Below are positions 23,930-33,482 of a stretch of 43,245 nt of DNA, piece after piece. Source of the DNA: Comamonas aquatica NBRC 14918. GTDB lineage: Bacteria > Pseudomonadota > Gammaproteobacteria > Burkholderiales > Burkholderiaceae_C. The translations under genes were made by a program, and so were the position numbers. Where the stretch lies: assembly GCF_000739875.1 (NCBI RefSeq), contig NZ_BBJR01000056.1:1-43245 (forward strand). The letters are read 5' to 3'. Every line of letters begins with the position of its first letter. Positions within the stretch are counted from its first letter, which is position 1. The notes under the pieces were generated by a model, which ran no database searches, had not been told where the DNA came from, and was given only the letters and a program-made list of their open reading frames with translations.

Positions 23930-26503
23930 ATGGCACGAGACAACGACATCCATATCGACACTTTCATCCCCTACATGCGGGATGTCGCACGCTGCGAACG
24001 CTCCTTGCACGAGCTCAACCTGCTGTGGCGCCTGATCGAATCCTCCGCCAAGATGAACTGCGCCGAAGAAGCCCACAGCATGCTGCCCATGATGGCCGCC
24101 ACCCGCGAAGGCTTCCAGCGGCTGGAGCTGGACCTGGTGCACTCTATGGTCTCCGAATCGGTCCACGAGGTCATGTCGGAGATCGCCACCTGCGCCCACC
24201 ACGTCATCGACATCGTGGTGCGCAATCTGTATGAACGCACCGCCGATGTCGGCTTCTTGGCCACGGACCGCACGTTGTGCAACTACGTGGCCGGCATCAC
24301 CGATGGCCGCGGCATCATGGAACGGCTGGGCGAATACCGCAGCAAGTACACGGTCTACGACGAGATCATGCTCGTCAACACCGAGGGCACGGTGCTGGCG
24401 CAGATCGACGAATCCTCGCCCGTGGAAGGCAGCCTGGACCCGCTGCTGGCGCAGACGCTGGCCAGCGACGGCTACCTGGAAACCTTCCGCGCCTGTGACC
24501 TGCGCCCGCACAAGCAGCAGGCCCTGCTGTACACCCAGCGCATGCTGCATCCCAGCACGGGCGAACCCTGCGGGGTGCTGTGCCTGTCCTTCGACTTCGA
24601 GGGCGAAATGGCCGGCATCTTTGCCGGCAGCAGTGCCGCCCAGGGGCGCAGCGTGGCCCTGCTGCTGAACGCCCAGAACCGGGTCATCGCCAGCAGCGAC
24701 AGCGACTGGATCGCACTGGGGGTGAAGCTGCCCACCAACCAGGATGGTGCACCGCATCTGTATACACACTCCGGCCGCACCTACCTGGTGCAAACCGTCT
24801 TTGCCACAGATTACCAGGGCTACCCGGGGCCAGAGGGCTGGAAGGGCCAGGTCATGATCCCGATCGAACAGGCCTTCGGCACCAAAATCATGCACTGCAT
24901 CGACAACCTGCCCCAAGATGTGGCACAAGGTCTACTGGGGCACGCCAAGAGCTTTTGCCCACCGCTGTACGACATCATCAAGGCGGCCGATGCCATCCGC
25001 CGCGTGGTCTGGAACGGCCAGGTCATGACGGCGGGGCAGCGCGGTGGCTCCAGCCGGCTCAAGTCGGTGCTGGAGCAGATCGGGGAAACCGGGGCGCGCA
25101 CGAACGTGGTGTTCACCCAGTCCATCCGCGACTTGTATGACACCGTGCTCAGCGCCGGCCTGCGCGACAGCCAGTCGCTGACCCAACTGCTGGTCGACCT
25201 GCTGGACCGCAACCTGTACGAGCGCGCCAACGACTGCCGCTGGTGGGCTCTGTCACCGGTGCTGCGCCAGCTGCTCTCGCACACCGCGGCGCAAGGCGCC
25301 CCCAGTGCGGAGCTGCTGGAGCAGGCCACACGCGTGCTGGAGCACATCAACAGCCTCTACACCGTCTACACCCGGCTGATGGTCTATGACCGCCAGGGCC
25401 GTATCCTGTGCGCCAGCCACCCCGACATGGCGAATGGCCACAGCGTGCTCGAGCAGCACATCGACCCAGCGACGCTGGCGGCCGTGCTGCAGCTCAAGGA
25501 CAGCCAGCAGTACCACGTCAGCCCCTGGAGCGATGCCCAGGCCGGCGCGGAAGGCGCCACCTACGTCTACCACGCCGCCATCCGCCAGGAGGGCGACAGC
25601 AGCGTGACCGTGGGCGGCATTGCGATTGTCTTCAACGCCATCCCGGAAATGCAGGCCATGCTGACCAATGCCCTGGTGGGCAAGCCCAAGCACCAGGCCC
25701 TGTACGTCAACCGCCAGGGCCTGGTGCTGGCCAGCACCGACCCCGCTTCGCCACCCGGCAGCACCGTGCAGCTGCCCTTCCCGCGGCTGCTGCAGGTGCA
25801 GGCCGGCCAGAGCGAAGCCGTGATCGCGGTCCACCAGCAGCAATACAGCATCGTGGGGGCCAGCGTGTCACGCGGCTACCGCGAGTTCAAGACCACGGAC
25901 GGCTACGGCGACGATGTGCTGGCCCTGTCCATCGAGACCTTCGGCCAGGTCGAAACCGACACCCATGGCTTGGTGCAGGCCGCGCACGCGGTGGATGGCA
26001 CGGGCAGCGGCATCGGCGGGGTGGAAATGGCCACCTTCTATGTGGGCGCCCAGCTGTTTGCCCTGCGCGCCGAGTCCGTGCTGGAAGCCCTGCCCGCCGC
26101 GGCCATCAGCCCGGTTTCCGCCGGCCGCCTGCCCTATTGCCTGGGCACGCTGGCGCGCCACGCCCAGGGCCAGGTCACGGGCTACGTCTGGGTGTTCGAC
26201 CTGGGCGAGTTGCTCACGGGCCAGCGTACCCGGTTGACGGAGCAAAGCCAGGTCGTGGTGCTGGAGCACGGTGCGCGCAAGCTGGGCGTGCTGGTCAGCG
26301 CCCTGCATGGCGTGCACCACTTCGAGCACGCCAGCATCATCCCCGCCCCCAGCATGACCGGCGGGGGCGACATGCTGGTCAGCGAATTGATCAAGGCCAA
26401 CCAGGGCGCGCTGCTGGTGCAGTGCATCAACCCGCACAGCCTGCTCAACACCCTGCAGCGCAAACCCGGTGAGGTGGCCATCGCCGCGCCGGCCGTGGAG
26501 TGA
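23930..26503 (+). CDS. Large soluble chemotaxis protein: two sensor modules fused to CheW
   Basis: An 857-residue protein with a C-terminal CheW domain (about 697-850: MATFYVGAQLFALRAESVLE, GYVWVFDLGELL, QVVVLEHGARKLGVLV). The N-terminal 690 residues contain two related sensor-like modules. Each starts after a helical region with NLYER (residues about 98 and 428, an offset of 330) and continues with Cache-like blocks (VYDEIMLVNTEGTVLAQID in the first; VYTRLMVYDRQGRILCAS in the second). No signal peptide or transmembrane helix is visible, so the whole protein should be cytoplasmic. It may couple intracellular ligands to CheA. Start ATG 23930 follows aaggaggactgac. It ends 6 bases from the convergent MFS gene. 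The CheW part is certain; the Cache assignment is likely. Confidence 0.85.
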   Translation: MARDNDIHIDTFIPYMRDVARCERSLHELNLLWRLIESSAKMNCAEEAHSMLPMMAATREGFQRLELDLVHSMVSESVHEVMSEIATCAHHVIDIVVRNLYERTADVGFLATDRTLCNYVAGITDGRGIMERLGEYRSKYTVYDEIMLVNTEGTVLAQIDESSPVEGSLDPLLAQTLASDGYLETFRACDLRPHKQQALLYTQRMLHPSTGEPCGVLCLSFDFEGEMAGIFAGSSAAQGRSVALLLNAQNRVIASSDSDWIALGVKLPTNQDGAPHLYTHSGRTYLVQTVFATDYQGYPGPEGWKGQVMIPIEQAFGTKIMHCIDNLPQDVAQGLLGHAKSFCPPLYDIIKAADAIRRVVWNGQVMTAGQRGGSSRLKSVLEQIGETGARTNVVFTQSIRDLYDTVLSAGLRDSQSLTQLLVDLLDRNLYERANDCRWWALSPVLRQLLSHTAAQGAPSAELLEQATRVLEHINSLYTVYTRLMVYDRQGRILCASHPDMANGHSVLEQHIDPATLAAVLQLKDSQQYHVSPWSDAQAGAEGATYVYHAAIRQEGDSSVTVGGIAIVFNAIPEMQAMLTNALVGKPKHQALYVNRQGLVLASTDPASPPGSTVQLPFPRLLQVQAGQSEAVIAVHQQQYSIVGASVSRGYREFKTTDGYGDDVLALSIETFGQVETDTHGLVQAAHAVDGTGSGIGGVEMATFYVGAQLFALRAESVLEALPAAAISPVSAGRLPYCLGTLARHAQGQVTGYVWVFDLGELLTGQRTRLTEQSQVVVLEHGARKLGVLVSALHGVHHFEHASIIPAPSMTGGGDMLVSELIKANQGALLVQCINPHSLLNTLQRKPGEVAIAAPAVE

Positions 26504-26509
26504 CCGACC

Positions 26510-27940
26510 TCAGCGCGGCAGCGGCGGTGCCACCGGCGTGTGACGCAGTCCGCTGAAGCAGGCCGCCAGCACGGCAAAACCACCGGCCAGCCACATCGCG
26601 CGCTGCTCGGCCAGCCCCTCGGTCCCGGGCCACAGCACAAAACAGGCGGCCAGGCAGACCGCACCCAGGCCCTGGCCGGTGTGGCGGGCCGACCCCAGCA
26701 TGCCGCTGGCCGCGCCGCTGCGGTGCACCGGGGCCGAGGTCACGATGGTGTGGTTGTTGGGTGACTGGAACATGGCAAAGCCGGCGCCACACAGGGCCAT
26801 GCGCCAGGCCACATCCCAGACCACCGCGCCGATGGGCAGCAGCGCCAGCGCCCACAGCCCGCTGGCAAACAGCACCATGCCCATGGCCCCCAGGCGCCCG
26901 GCCGGAATGCGCCCAATGCGCCGCCCCACCAGCGGTGCCACCACCGCCAGCGCCACCGGCCAGGCGCTGATCAGCAGGCCCGCGCGCCCGGTGCTCAGCC
27001 CATGGGTTTCGATCAGCAGGAATGGCAGGGCCAGAAATGCCATGGTCTGCGCGCTGAAGGCGCTGATGGAGGCCCCCATCGACAAGGCAAACACGGGGAT
27101 GCGCAGCAGGTCCAGCGGCAGCATGGGTTGCGTCTGCCGCTTTTGCCGGCGCACATACCAGCAGCCCGCGGCCAGGCCCAACGCCAGCCACAGCCCCGCC
27201 CACGCCAGGCTGGCGGCGCCGGGCTGGTAATGGCTGATGCGGTCCAGCGCCAGAAAGATGGCGCCGAACATCAGCACGTTCAAACCTACATCCAGCCAGG
27301 ACAGCCCCGCCTGTGCGGCCCGGCCCGCGTGCGGCGGGGGCAAGGCCTTGCGGCCCAGCCAGCACACCCACAGCGACAGCAGCAGGTGCAGGCTGAACAG
27401 CCAGCGCCAGTCGAACTGGGTCAGCACTGCCGCGGCCAGCACCGGCCCGGTGACCGTGCTCAGCGCCACCACCATGGAATTCAGCGCCATGCCCTGGCCC
27501 AGCAGGCCGCGCGGGTAGATCTGCCGCACTAGAGCGCCGTTGACGCACAGCGCCCCGGCCATGCCCATGCCCTGCAGGGCGCGGGCCACGATCAGCCAGG
27601 GTAAGGAAGGCGCCAGCGCCGCCAGCACGCTGGCCAGCCCGAACACCAGCATGCCCCACAGGTACACGCGCTTGTAGCCCAGGCGGTCACCCAAGGCCGC
27701 CAGCGGCAGCAGCAGCACCAGGGATGCGATCTGGTTGGCATTCACCACCCACAGGGTGTAGGCCGGGTCGATCTGCCACTGGCGCGCCATCTGCGGCAGC
27801 GCCAGGTTCAGCATGGTGCTGTCCAGCACACAGAGCATCAGGCCGCACACGATCACCGCCATGGCCAGTTGGCGGGCACGCCCCTGCATGCCATCGGGCG
27901 CTTCAGGCGCGGGCGTTGCGGACACAGTAGAAAGACTCAT
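26510..27940 (-). CDS. MFS drug/metabolite exporter, DHA2-like
   Basis: A 476-residue inner-membrane permease with about 13-14 hydrophobic helices, in the size range of DHA2/EmrB-QacA antiporters. The helix-1 motif LDSTMLNLALPQM and motif A GDRLGYKRVYLWGM are present; motif C-like MVVALSTVTGPVLAAAVL lies in the fifth helix. These proteins export drugs or metabolites by proton exchange; the substrate is unknown. No membrane-fusion (EmrA-like) partner is adjacent. Start ATG 27940 lies next to a palindrome-family copy. It ends 6 bases from the convergent CheW-fusion gene, with no visible terminator between them. Confidence 0.9.
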   Translation of the reverse strand: MSLSTVSATPAPEAPDGMQGRARQLAMAVIVCGLMLCVLDSTMLNLALPQMARQWQIDPAYTLWVVNANQIASLVLLLPLAALGDRLGYKRVYLWGMLVFGLASVLAALAPSLPWLIVARALQGMGMAGALCVNGALVRQIYPRGLLGQGMALNSMVVALSTVTGPVLAAAVLTQFDWRWLFSLHLLLSLWVCWLGRKALPPPHAGRAAQAGLSWLDVGLNVLMFGAIFLALDRISHYQPGAASLAWAGLWLALGLAAGCWYVRRQKRQTQPMLPLDLLRIPVFALSMGASISAFSAQTMAFLALPFLLIETHGLSTGRAGLLISAWPVALAVVAPLVGRRIGRIPAGRLGAMGMVLFASGLWALALLPIGAVVWDVAWRMALCGAGFAMFQSPNNHTIVTSAPVHRSGAASGMLGSARHTGQGLGAVCLAACFVLWPGTEGLAEQRAMWLAGGFAVLAACFSGLRHTPVAPPLPR

Positions 27941-27945
27941 ATTGC

Positions 27946-27983
27946 ATAGCTGTCAGCGCTGATGGAATCAGCGTTGACAGCCA
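27946..27983. repeat. Palindrome-family element between MFS gene and icd
   Basis: tagctgtcagcgctgat, loop gga, then atcagcgttgacagcca. The 15-base arms pair with one G-T mismatch. It keeps the agct..cagcgct core of the family. It lies in the MFS leader, just beyond the icd terminator. Confidence 0.6.
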
Positions 27984-27992
27984 ATTTGGTAA

Positions 27993-28019
27993 TAAAAAAA
28001 CCCCGCACGGCTGGCGGGG
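27993..28019 (-). terminator. Terminator after icd
   Basis: On the minus strand CCCCGC, a seven-base loop, GCGGGG, then TTTTTTT. It lies 24 bases after the icd stop. Confidence 0.88.
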
Positions 28020-28042
28020 TGGCAGCAGCCCCGAAAGCGGGC

Positions 28043-29302
28043 TCAGAGCTGCTGGATCACGACCTGGCCGAAGCCCGAGCACGAGACCTGCGTGGCGCCG
28101 TCCATCAGGCGCGCGAAGTCGTAGGTCACCTTCTTGCTCTGGATGGCCTTTTCCATGGCCTGGATGATCAGGTCCGCGGCCTCGGTCCAGCCCAGGTGGC
28201 GCAGCATCATCTCGGCGCACAGGATCATGGAGCCCGGGTTCACATAGTCCTTGCCGGCGTACTTGGGCGCCGTGCCGTGCGTGGCCTCGAACACCGCCAC
28301 CGCACCCGACATGTTCGCGCCGGGTGCAATGCCGATGCCGCCCACCTGTGCGGCCACCGCGTCCGAGATGTAGTCGCCATTCAGGTTCAGCGTGGCGATT
28401 ACGCTGTACTCGGCCGGGCGCAGCAGCACCTGCTGCAGGAAGGCGTCGGTGATGCTGTCCTTGATCAGGATGTGCTTACCGGTCTTGGGGTTGGGCACCT
28501 GCACCCAGGGGCCGCCGTCGATCAGCTCACCGCAGAACTCCTGCAGCGCCAGCTCGTAGCCCCAGTCCCGGAAGCTGCCTTCCGTGAACTTCATGATGTT
28601 GCCCTTGTGCACCAGCGTGACCGAGGGCTTGTCGTGGTCGATGGCGTACTGGATGGCCTGGCGCACCAGGCGCTGCGAGCCTTCCTTGGACACGGGCTTG
28701 ATGCCCAGGCCCGAGGTCTCGGGGAAACGGATCTTGTCGATGCCCAGTTCGTCGCGCAGGAAGTCGATCAGCTTGCGCGCCTTGTCGGTGCCGGCGGCAA
28801 ATTCGATGCCGGCATAGATGTCTTCCGAGTTCTCGCGGAAGATGACCATGTCGGTCTTCTCGGGCTCGCGCACGGGCGAAGGCACGCCCTTGAAGTAACG
28901 CACAGGGCGCAGGCAGACGTACAGGTCCAGCGCCTGGCGCAGCGCCACGTTGAGCGAACGGATGCCGCCGCCCACGGGCGTGTTCAGCGGGCCCTTGATG
29001 GACACCACATACTCGCGCACGGCGTCCAGCGTTTCTTCGGGCAGCCACTCATCGGGGCCATACACCTGGGTGGATTTCTGGCCAGCATAGACCTCCATCC
29101 ACTGGATCTGGCGCGCGCCGCCATAGGCCTTGGCCACGGCCGCGTCCACCACCTTGCGCATCACCGGCGTGACATCCACCCCCACGCCATCGCCTTCGAT
29201 GAATGGAATGATGGGCTGCAGCGGCACGTTCAGCGACATGTCCGCATTGACCGTGATCTTCTGGCCGTGCGCAGGGATCTGGATGTGGGTGGTGGTGCTC
29301 AT
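28043..29302 (-). CDS. icd: NADP-dependent isocitrate dehydrogenase (dimeric type)
   Basis: A 419-residue homodimeric TCA-cycle enzyme that oxidises isocitrate to 2-oxoglutarate and CO2 with NADP (E. coli Icd is 416). Substrate-binding loop [13 protein letters not shown] contains the Ser phosphorylated in E. coli. [34 protein letters not shown] and the cofactor block [20 protein letters not shown] are intact. Start ATG 29302 ([19 protein letters not shown]) is chosen; the long upstream extension is not conserved. It is separated from a second, unrelated isocitrate dehydrogenase by the DUF192 gene. Confidence 0.96.
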   Translation of the reverse strand: MSTTTHIQIPAHGQKITVNADMSLNVPLQPIIPFIEGDGVGVDVTPVMRKVVDAAVAKAYGGARQIQWMEVYAGQKSTQVYGPDEWLPEETLDAVREYVVSIKGPLNTPVGGGIRSLNVALRQALDLYVCLRPVRYFKGVPSPVREPEKTDMVIFRENSEDIYAGIEFAAGTDKARKLIDFLRDELGIDKIRFPETSGLGIKPVSKEGSQRLVRQAIQYAIDHDKPSVTLVHKGNIMKFTEGSFRDWGYELALQEFCGELIDGGPWVQVPNPKTGKHILIKDSITDAFLQQVLLRPAEYSVIATLNLNGDYISDAVAAQVGGIGIAPGANMSGAVAVFEATHGTAPKYAGKDYVNPGSMILCAEMMLRHLGWTEAADLIIQAMEKAIQSKKVTYDFARLMDGATQVSCSGFGQVVIQQL

Positions 29303-29422
29303 AAAAAGGCGGTCTCCGGGCTCTGATTCCAAGGCCCATGCAGGGCTTGCATGGTGTGGCGGGTTTATTCTAGGGGAGCTTGCGCCGCGCTCCAGGCTTA
29401 CGCAGGCGCCTGCATGACACTG

Positions 29423-29428
29423 CACAAT
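29423..29428 (+). promoter_or_regulatory. -10-like cacaat next to DUF192 gene start
   Basis: cacaat lies 6 bases before ATG 29435. The same gcacaatag word occurs at 2059 (upstream of dusA) and near 13374 (end of prmB, upstream of the ABC-F gene). If it is the -10, this mRNA would be leaderless. Confidence 0.35.
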
Positions 29429-29434
29429 AGCCGC

Positions 29435-29905
29435 ATGAACGCATTGCCCCATCGACGCATCCTTGGCTGGGCCCTGATGGCCTGGCTGTCCGCCACGCTG
29501 AGCGCCCACGCCCAGTCCTCGAACGAACCCCAGATGCACCTGCCGCGCACCGAGCTGCGCGCCGGCATGTACCGCATCGATGCCCAGGTGGCCCAGCGCT
29601 TTGCCGACCGCCAGCACGGCCTGATGTTCCGCCAGAGCATGCCGGCGCACGAAGGCATGCTGTTCGTGTTCGAGCAGCCCGCCGTGCAGTGCTTCTGGAT
29701 GAAGAACACGCTGATCCCGCTGACCGCGGCATTCGTTGCCGACGATGGCACGATTGTCAACTTGGCAGACATGCAGCCGCACGACGAGAACTCGCACTGC
29801 TCGGCCAAGCCCGTGCGCTTCGTGCTGGAGATGAACCAGGGCTGGTTCAAATCCAAGCATATCCAGGCCGGCGCCAAACTGACCGGCGCGCCTTTCAAGC
29901 CCTGA
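29435..29905 (+). CDS. DUF192 family exported protein
   Basis: A 156-residue protein. Residues 1-27 form a signal peptide ([20 protein letters not shown], cut after the Ala-rich AHA). The DUF192 domain covers about 40-150: ERA-type [50 protein letters not shown] and [17 protein letters not shown]. The biochemical role of DUF192 is not established; it is predicted periplasmic here. Start ATG 29435 is favoured by the signal peptide; no good Shine-Dalgarno sequence is seen. It lies between the two isocitrate dehydrogenase genes and ends at a bidirectional hairpin. Confidence 0.9.
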   Translation: MNALPHRRILGWALMAWLSATLSAHAQSSNEPQMHLPRTELRAGMYRIDAQVAQRFADRQHGLMFRQSMPAHEGMLFVFEQPAVQCFWMKNTLIPLTAAFVADDGTIVNLADMQPHDENSHCSAKPVRFVLEMNQGWFKSKHIQAGAKLTGAPFKP

Positions 29906-29928
29906 GGCACACCGCCCCGGCATCACAC

Positions 29929-30020
29929 AAAAAAAGAGCTGCCAGCGCTTGATGGGCTTGGCTTTCAGATAGTTTCCTATCTCAAAGCCAGCCCACACAG
30001 GCGCTGGCAGCTCTTTTTTT
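29929..30020. terminator. Bidirectional terminator, complete palindrome-family element
   Basis: Nearly perfect long hairpin: aaaaaaagagctgccagcgc, inner arm gggcttggctttcagatag, loop tttc, then the complementary arms ending gcgctggcagctcttttttt. It ends the DUF192 gene (+) and monomeric idh (-). It shares arm sequence and two-level stem with the copy at 15559. Confidence 0.88.
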
Positions 30021-30059
30021 CATGGCCCGCCGAACAGCTTCAGCGGGCCGGACTCACCC

Positions 30060-32294
30060 TCAGGCCAGCGAAGCGATCGCGGCGTTGAAGGTGGCGCTGG
30101 GGCGCATCACGGCGTCCAGCTTGGACAGGTCGGGCTGGTAGTAGCCGCCGATGTCGGCCGCCTTGCCTTGCACGGCGCCCAGTTCGGCCACGATCTTGGC
30201 TTCGTTCTCGGCCAGGGCCTTGGCCAGGGGCGCAAACTTGGCCGCCAGGCCTGCGTCTTCGGTCTGCGACGCCAGGGCCTGGGCCCAGTACAGCGACAGG
30301 TAGAACTGCGAGCCGCGGTTGTCGATCTGGCCGACCTTGCGCGATGGCGACTTGTTCTCGTCCAGCAGCTTGCCGGTGGCCTGGTCCAGGGTCTTGGCCA
30401 GCAGCTTGGCCTGGGCGTTGCCCGTCTTGATGCCCAAGTCTTCCAGCGACACGGCCAGCGCCAGGAATTCACCCAGCGAGTCCCAGCGCAGGAAGTTCTC
30501 TTCCACCAGCTGTTGCACGTGCTTGGGCGCGGAGCCGCCGGCACCGGTTTCGTACATGCCGCCACCGGCCATCAGCGGCACGATGGACAGCATCTTGGCC
30601 GAGGTGCCCAGCTCCATGATGGGGAACAGGTCGGTCAGGTAGTCGCGCAGGATGTTGCCGGTCACCGAGATGGTGTCCAGGCCACGGGCCACGCGCTCCA
30701 GGGTGTAACGCATGGCGCGCACCTGGCTCATGATCTGGATGTCCAGGCCGGTGGTGTCGTGGTCCTTCAGGTACTTCTGCACCTTCTTGATCAGCTCGGC
30801 TTCGTGCGGACGGTAGGCATCCAGCCAGAACACGGCGGGCATGCCGGAGTTGCGGGCGCGGGTCACGGCCAGCTTCACCCAGTCGCGGATCGGCGCGTCC
30901 TTGACCTGGCACATGCGCCAGATGTCGCCGGCTTCCACGTTCTGCGACAGCAGCACTTCACCGGTGGCCAGATCGACGATGTTGGCCACGCCGTCTTCCT
31001 GGATCTCGAAGGTCTTGTCGTGCGAGCCGTACTCTTCGGCCTTTTGCGCCATCAGACCCACGTTGGGCACGGTGCCCATGGTGCGGGGGTCGAAGTTGCC
31101 GTGCCACTTGCAGAAGTTGATCATCTCCTGGTAGATGCGGGCAAAGGTCGACTCGGGCATCACGGCCTTGCAGTCGTAAGGCTTGCCATCAGCACCCCAC
31201 ATCTTGCCGCCCTGGCGGATCATGGCGGGCATGGAGGCGTCCACGATGATGTCGTTGGGCGAGTGGAAGTTGGTGATGCCCTTGGCGGAATCCACCATGG
31301 CCAGTGCCGGACGGTGTTCCTGGCAGGCGTGCAGGTCACGGATGATCTCTTCGCGCTTGGAGGCAGGCAGCGTCTCGATCTTCTCGTACAGCGTGGACAT
31401 GCCGTTGTTCACGTTGATGCCCAGCTCGTCGAACAGCTTGCCGTGCTTCTCGAAGGCTTCCTTGTAGTAGATCTTCACGCAGTGGCCGAACACGATGGGG
31501 TGCGAGACCTTCATCATCGTGGCCTTGACGTGCAGCGAGAACAGGATGCCGGCTTCCTTGCAGTCGTCCAGCTGCTTTTCATAGAAGTCGCACAGCGCCT
31601 TCTTGCTCATGAACATCGAGTCGATGATCTCGCCGTCCTTGAGCGCCACTTTTTCTTTCAGCACGATGGACTGGCCGGACTTGGTCTCCAGCACCATCTT
31701 CACGTCACGGGCCTTGTCCAGGGTCATGGACTTTTCGCCGTGGTAGAAGTCGCCTTCGTGCATGTGCGAGACATGGGTCTGCGACCACTGCTTCCACTCG
31801 GCCATCGAGTGGGGGTGCTTCTTGGCGTAGTTCTTCACGGCCGCAGGTGCGCGGCGGTCGGAGTTGCCTTCACGCAGCACGGGGTTCACGGCCGAACCCA
31901 GGCACTTGCCATAACGGGCCTTGATGGCCTTTTCTGCGTCGTTGGCAGGGTTCTCGGGGTAGTCGGGGATGGCGTAGCCCTTGCCTTGCAGCTCCTTGAT
32001 GGCGGCTTGCAGCTGCGCCACGGAGGCCGAGATGTTGGGCAGCTTGATGATGTTGGCTTCTGGCGTCAGCGTCAGCTGGCCCAGTTCGGCCAGGGTGTTG
32101 GGCACACGCTGGCTCTCGGGCAGCAGGTCGCTGAACTCGCCCAGGATACGCGCCGCCACGGAAATGTCGCTGGTCTCGACTTTCACGCCAGCAGTGGAAG
32201 CGAAAGCTTGCACGACGGGCAGGAATGCGCTGGTGGCCAGACGGGGCGCTTCATCCGTCAGGGTGTAGATGATGGTGGATTGCTGTGTTGTCAT
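30060..32294 (-). CDS. NADP-dependent isocitrate dehydrogenase, monomeric type
   Basis: A 744-residue monomeric IDH (family size about 740), unrelated in sequence to the dimeric Icd upstream but catalysing the same reaction. Recognisable blocks include [20 protein letters not shown] at the start, [19 protein letters not shown], the conserved [52 protein letters not shown] and [20 protein letters not shown]. Start ATG 32294 ([12 protein letters not shown]) has caagag just upstream. Two TCTT-N4-AAGA palindromes lie about 190-220 bases upstream and may be operators. It ends at the bidirectional hairpin shared with the DUF192 gene. Confidence 0.95.
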   Translation of the reverse strand: MTTQQSTIIYTLTDEAPRLATSAFLPVVQAFASTAGVKVETSDISVAARILGEFSDLLPESQRVPNTLAELGQLTLTPEANIIKLPNISASVAQLQAAIKELQGKGYAIPDYPENPANDAEKAIKARYGKCLGSAVNPVLREGNSDRRAPAAVKNYAKKHPHSMAEWKQWSQTHVSHMHEGDFYHGEKSMTLDKARDVKMVLETKSGQSIVLKEKVALKDGEIIDSMFMSKKALCDFYEKQLDDCKEAGILFSLHVKATMMKVSHPIVFGHCVKIYYKEAFEKHGKLFDELGINVNNGMSTLYEKIETLPASKREEIIRDLHACQEHRPALAMVDSAKGITNFHSPNDIIVDASMPAMIRQGGKMWGADGKPYDCKAVMPESTFARIYQEMINFCKWHGNFDPRTMGTVPNVGLMAQKAEEYGSHDKTFEIQEDGVANIVDLATGEVLLSQNVEAGDIWRMCQVKDAPIRDWVKLAVTRARNSGMPAVFWLDAYRPHEAELIKKVQKYLKDHDTTGLDIQIMSQVRAMRYTLERVARGLDTISVTGNILRDYLTDLFPIMELGTSAKMLSIVPLMAGGGMYETGAGGSAPKHVQQLVEENFLRWDSLGEFLALAVSLEDLGIKTGNAQAKLLAKTLDQATGKLLDENKSPSRKVGQIDNRGSQFYLSLYWAQALASQTEDAGLAAKFAPLAKALAENEAKIVAELGAVQGKAADIGGYYQPDLSKLDAVMRPSATFNAAIASLA

Positions 32295-32475
32295 CTCTTG
32301 CTTTTGGCTCAATGGATTGCTGGGATGTGGATAGGCCTTCGTCGCCTGCTCCCGACCGGGTTGCCCACTGCGCGCAGCGGTCTTGCCTGTGCCTGAAGCC
32401 ACAGTTAATTTCGCATGACTGAAGCGGACTCCCACTATGCAAAATTCTAACCGTTGATCCACAGTTTTTCGCAAG

Positions 32476-32512
32476 TCTTGTAGAAGAGTTAGCGAAAAAG
32501 TCTTCTATAAGA
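32476..32512 (-). promoter_or_regulatory. Pair of TCTT-N4-AAGA palindromes upstream of idh
   Basis: TCTTgtagAAGA (32476-32487) and TCTTctatAAGA (32501-32512), centres 25 bases apart, which would place them on about the same face of the helix. The same pattern, TCTTgtacAAGA, occurs upstream of adk at 38204-38215. They are probably binding sites for one dimeric regulator; its identity is unknown. Confidence 0.5.
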
Positions 32513-32570
32513 CCTGATGGACGCACACAGGGTTTTGTGCTTGCCCCTGTGCAATCTACCAGGGCGGTAA

Positions 32571-32603
32571 AAGAAAAGCCCGCGGGCTTTCACCAGCGGG
32601 CTT
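32571..32603 (-). terminator. Terminator after sodB
   Basis: On the minus strand AAGCCCGC, a loop, GCGGGCTTTTC and TTTT. It lies 35 bases past the sodB stop at 32638. Confidence 0.78.
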
Positions 32604-32637
32604 GACCGACCTCACGGTCTGCGATGACAGGCTAACG

Positions 32638-33222
32638 TCAGGCAGCGAAGTTGGCTTCGGCAAACTTCCAGTTCACCAGGTTGTTCAGGAAGGTTTCCAC
32701 GAACTTGGGACGCAGGTTGCGGTAGTCGATGTAGTACGCGTGCTCCCACACGTCCACGGTCAGCAGGGCCTTGTCGGCGGTGGTCAGGGGGGTGCCTGCG
32801 GCGCCGGTGTTGACGATGTCCACGGAACCGTCGGCCTTCTTCACCAGCCAGGTCCAGCCCGAACCGAAGTTGCCCACGGCCGACTTCACGAAGGCTTCCT
32901 TGAAGGCATCAAAGCTGCCCCACTTGGCGTTGATGGCATCGGCCAGCGCGCCGGTGGGTGCACCGCCACCGTTGGGGGCCATGCAGTTCCAGAAGAAGGT
33001 GTGGTTCCAGATCTGGGCTGCGTTGTTGTAGATGCCGCCGGAAGACTTCTTGACGATTTCTTCCAGGGTCATGGATTCAAACTCTGTGCCCTTTTGCAGG
33101 TTGTTCAGGTTCACCACGTAGGCATTGTGGTGCTTGCCATGGTGGTACTCCAGAGTTTCCTGGCTGTAGTGGGGGGCCAGGGCATCGATCGCATAAGGCA
33201 ATGGGGGCAGGGTGTGTTCCAT
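32638..33222 (-). CDS. sodB: Superoxide dismutase, Fe type
   Basis: A 194-residue cytoplasmic enzyme that dismutates superoxide to peroxide and oxygen. Metal ligands are in the expected places: [12 protein letters not shown] (first His), [11 protein letters not shown] (second His), and [13 protein letters not shown] (Asp and third His). [11 protein letters not shown], with Gln two residues before the Trp, and [10 protein letters not shown] favour the Fe type over Mn. Start ATG 33222 has cgaggattcagc in front (gagg 9 bases upstream). It lies downstream of xseA on the same strand, but 260 bases apart, so it probably has its own promoter. Confidence 0.95.
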   Translation of the reverse strand: MEHTLPPLPYAIDALAPHYSQETLEYHHGKHHNAYVVNLNNLQKGTEFESMTLEEIVKKSSGGIYNNAAQIWNHTFFWNCMAPNGGGAPTGALADAINAKWGSFDAFKEAFVKSAVGNFGSGWTWLVKKADGSVDIVNTGAAGTPLTTADKALLTVDVWEHAYYIDYRNLRPKFVETFLNNLVNWKFAEANFAA

Positions 33223-33482
33223 GCTGAATCCTCGTCGTGGTTCAAATAGTTAGAAGAAAAGCTGCACTGCACATTGCGCGCAGCGTGGAGAAGGGGCGCG
33301 TGTATTTTGACGTGGCGCAAACTACCTGCGGTGTCAGCCATTGTAGGAAGAAGATCGGCGGCGTGCAGCTAAAACTTAAATCCCTTCGCTATCAAAGCCA
33401 AAGCAGTCCACAGCCTGACACCAAGCCCGGACAGCCCTGCCGCCCGGCACACCGGCGGCACGGATCGGGCCTGCGTTGGCGC

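Larger units (their letters stand above)
32295..32637. other. Spacer between idh and sodB
   Basis: About 340 bases. It holds the idh leader and promoter region, two TCTT-N4-AAGA palindromes (32476-32487 and 32501-32512), and the sodB terminator. No reading frame with a credible start and coding character was seen. Confidence 0.75.

Noticed and set aside
33263-33271. TGCACTGCA upstream of sodB as a PhaR site
   Set aside because: Same 9-mer as before phaZ, but it also occurs in coding sequence (CheW fusion gene); expected by chance about this often.
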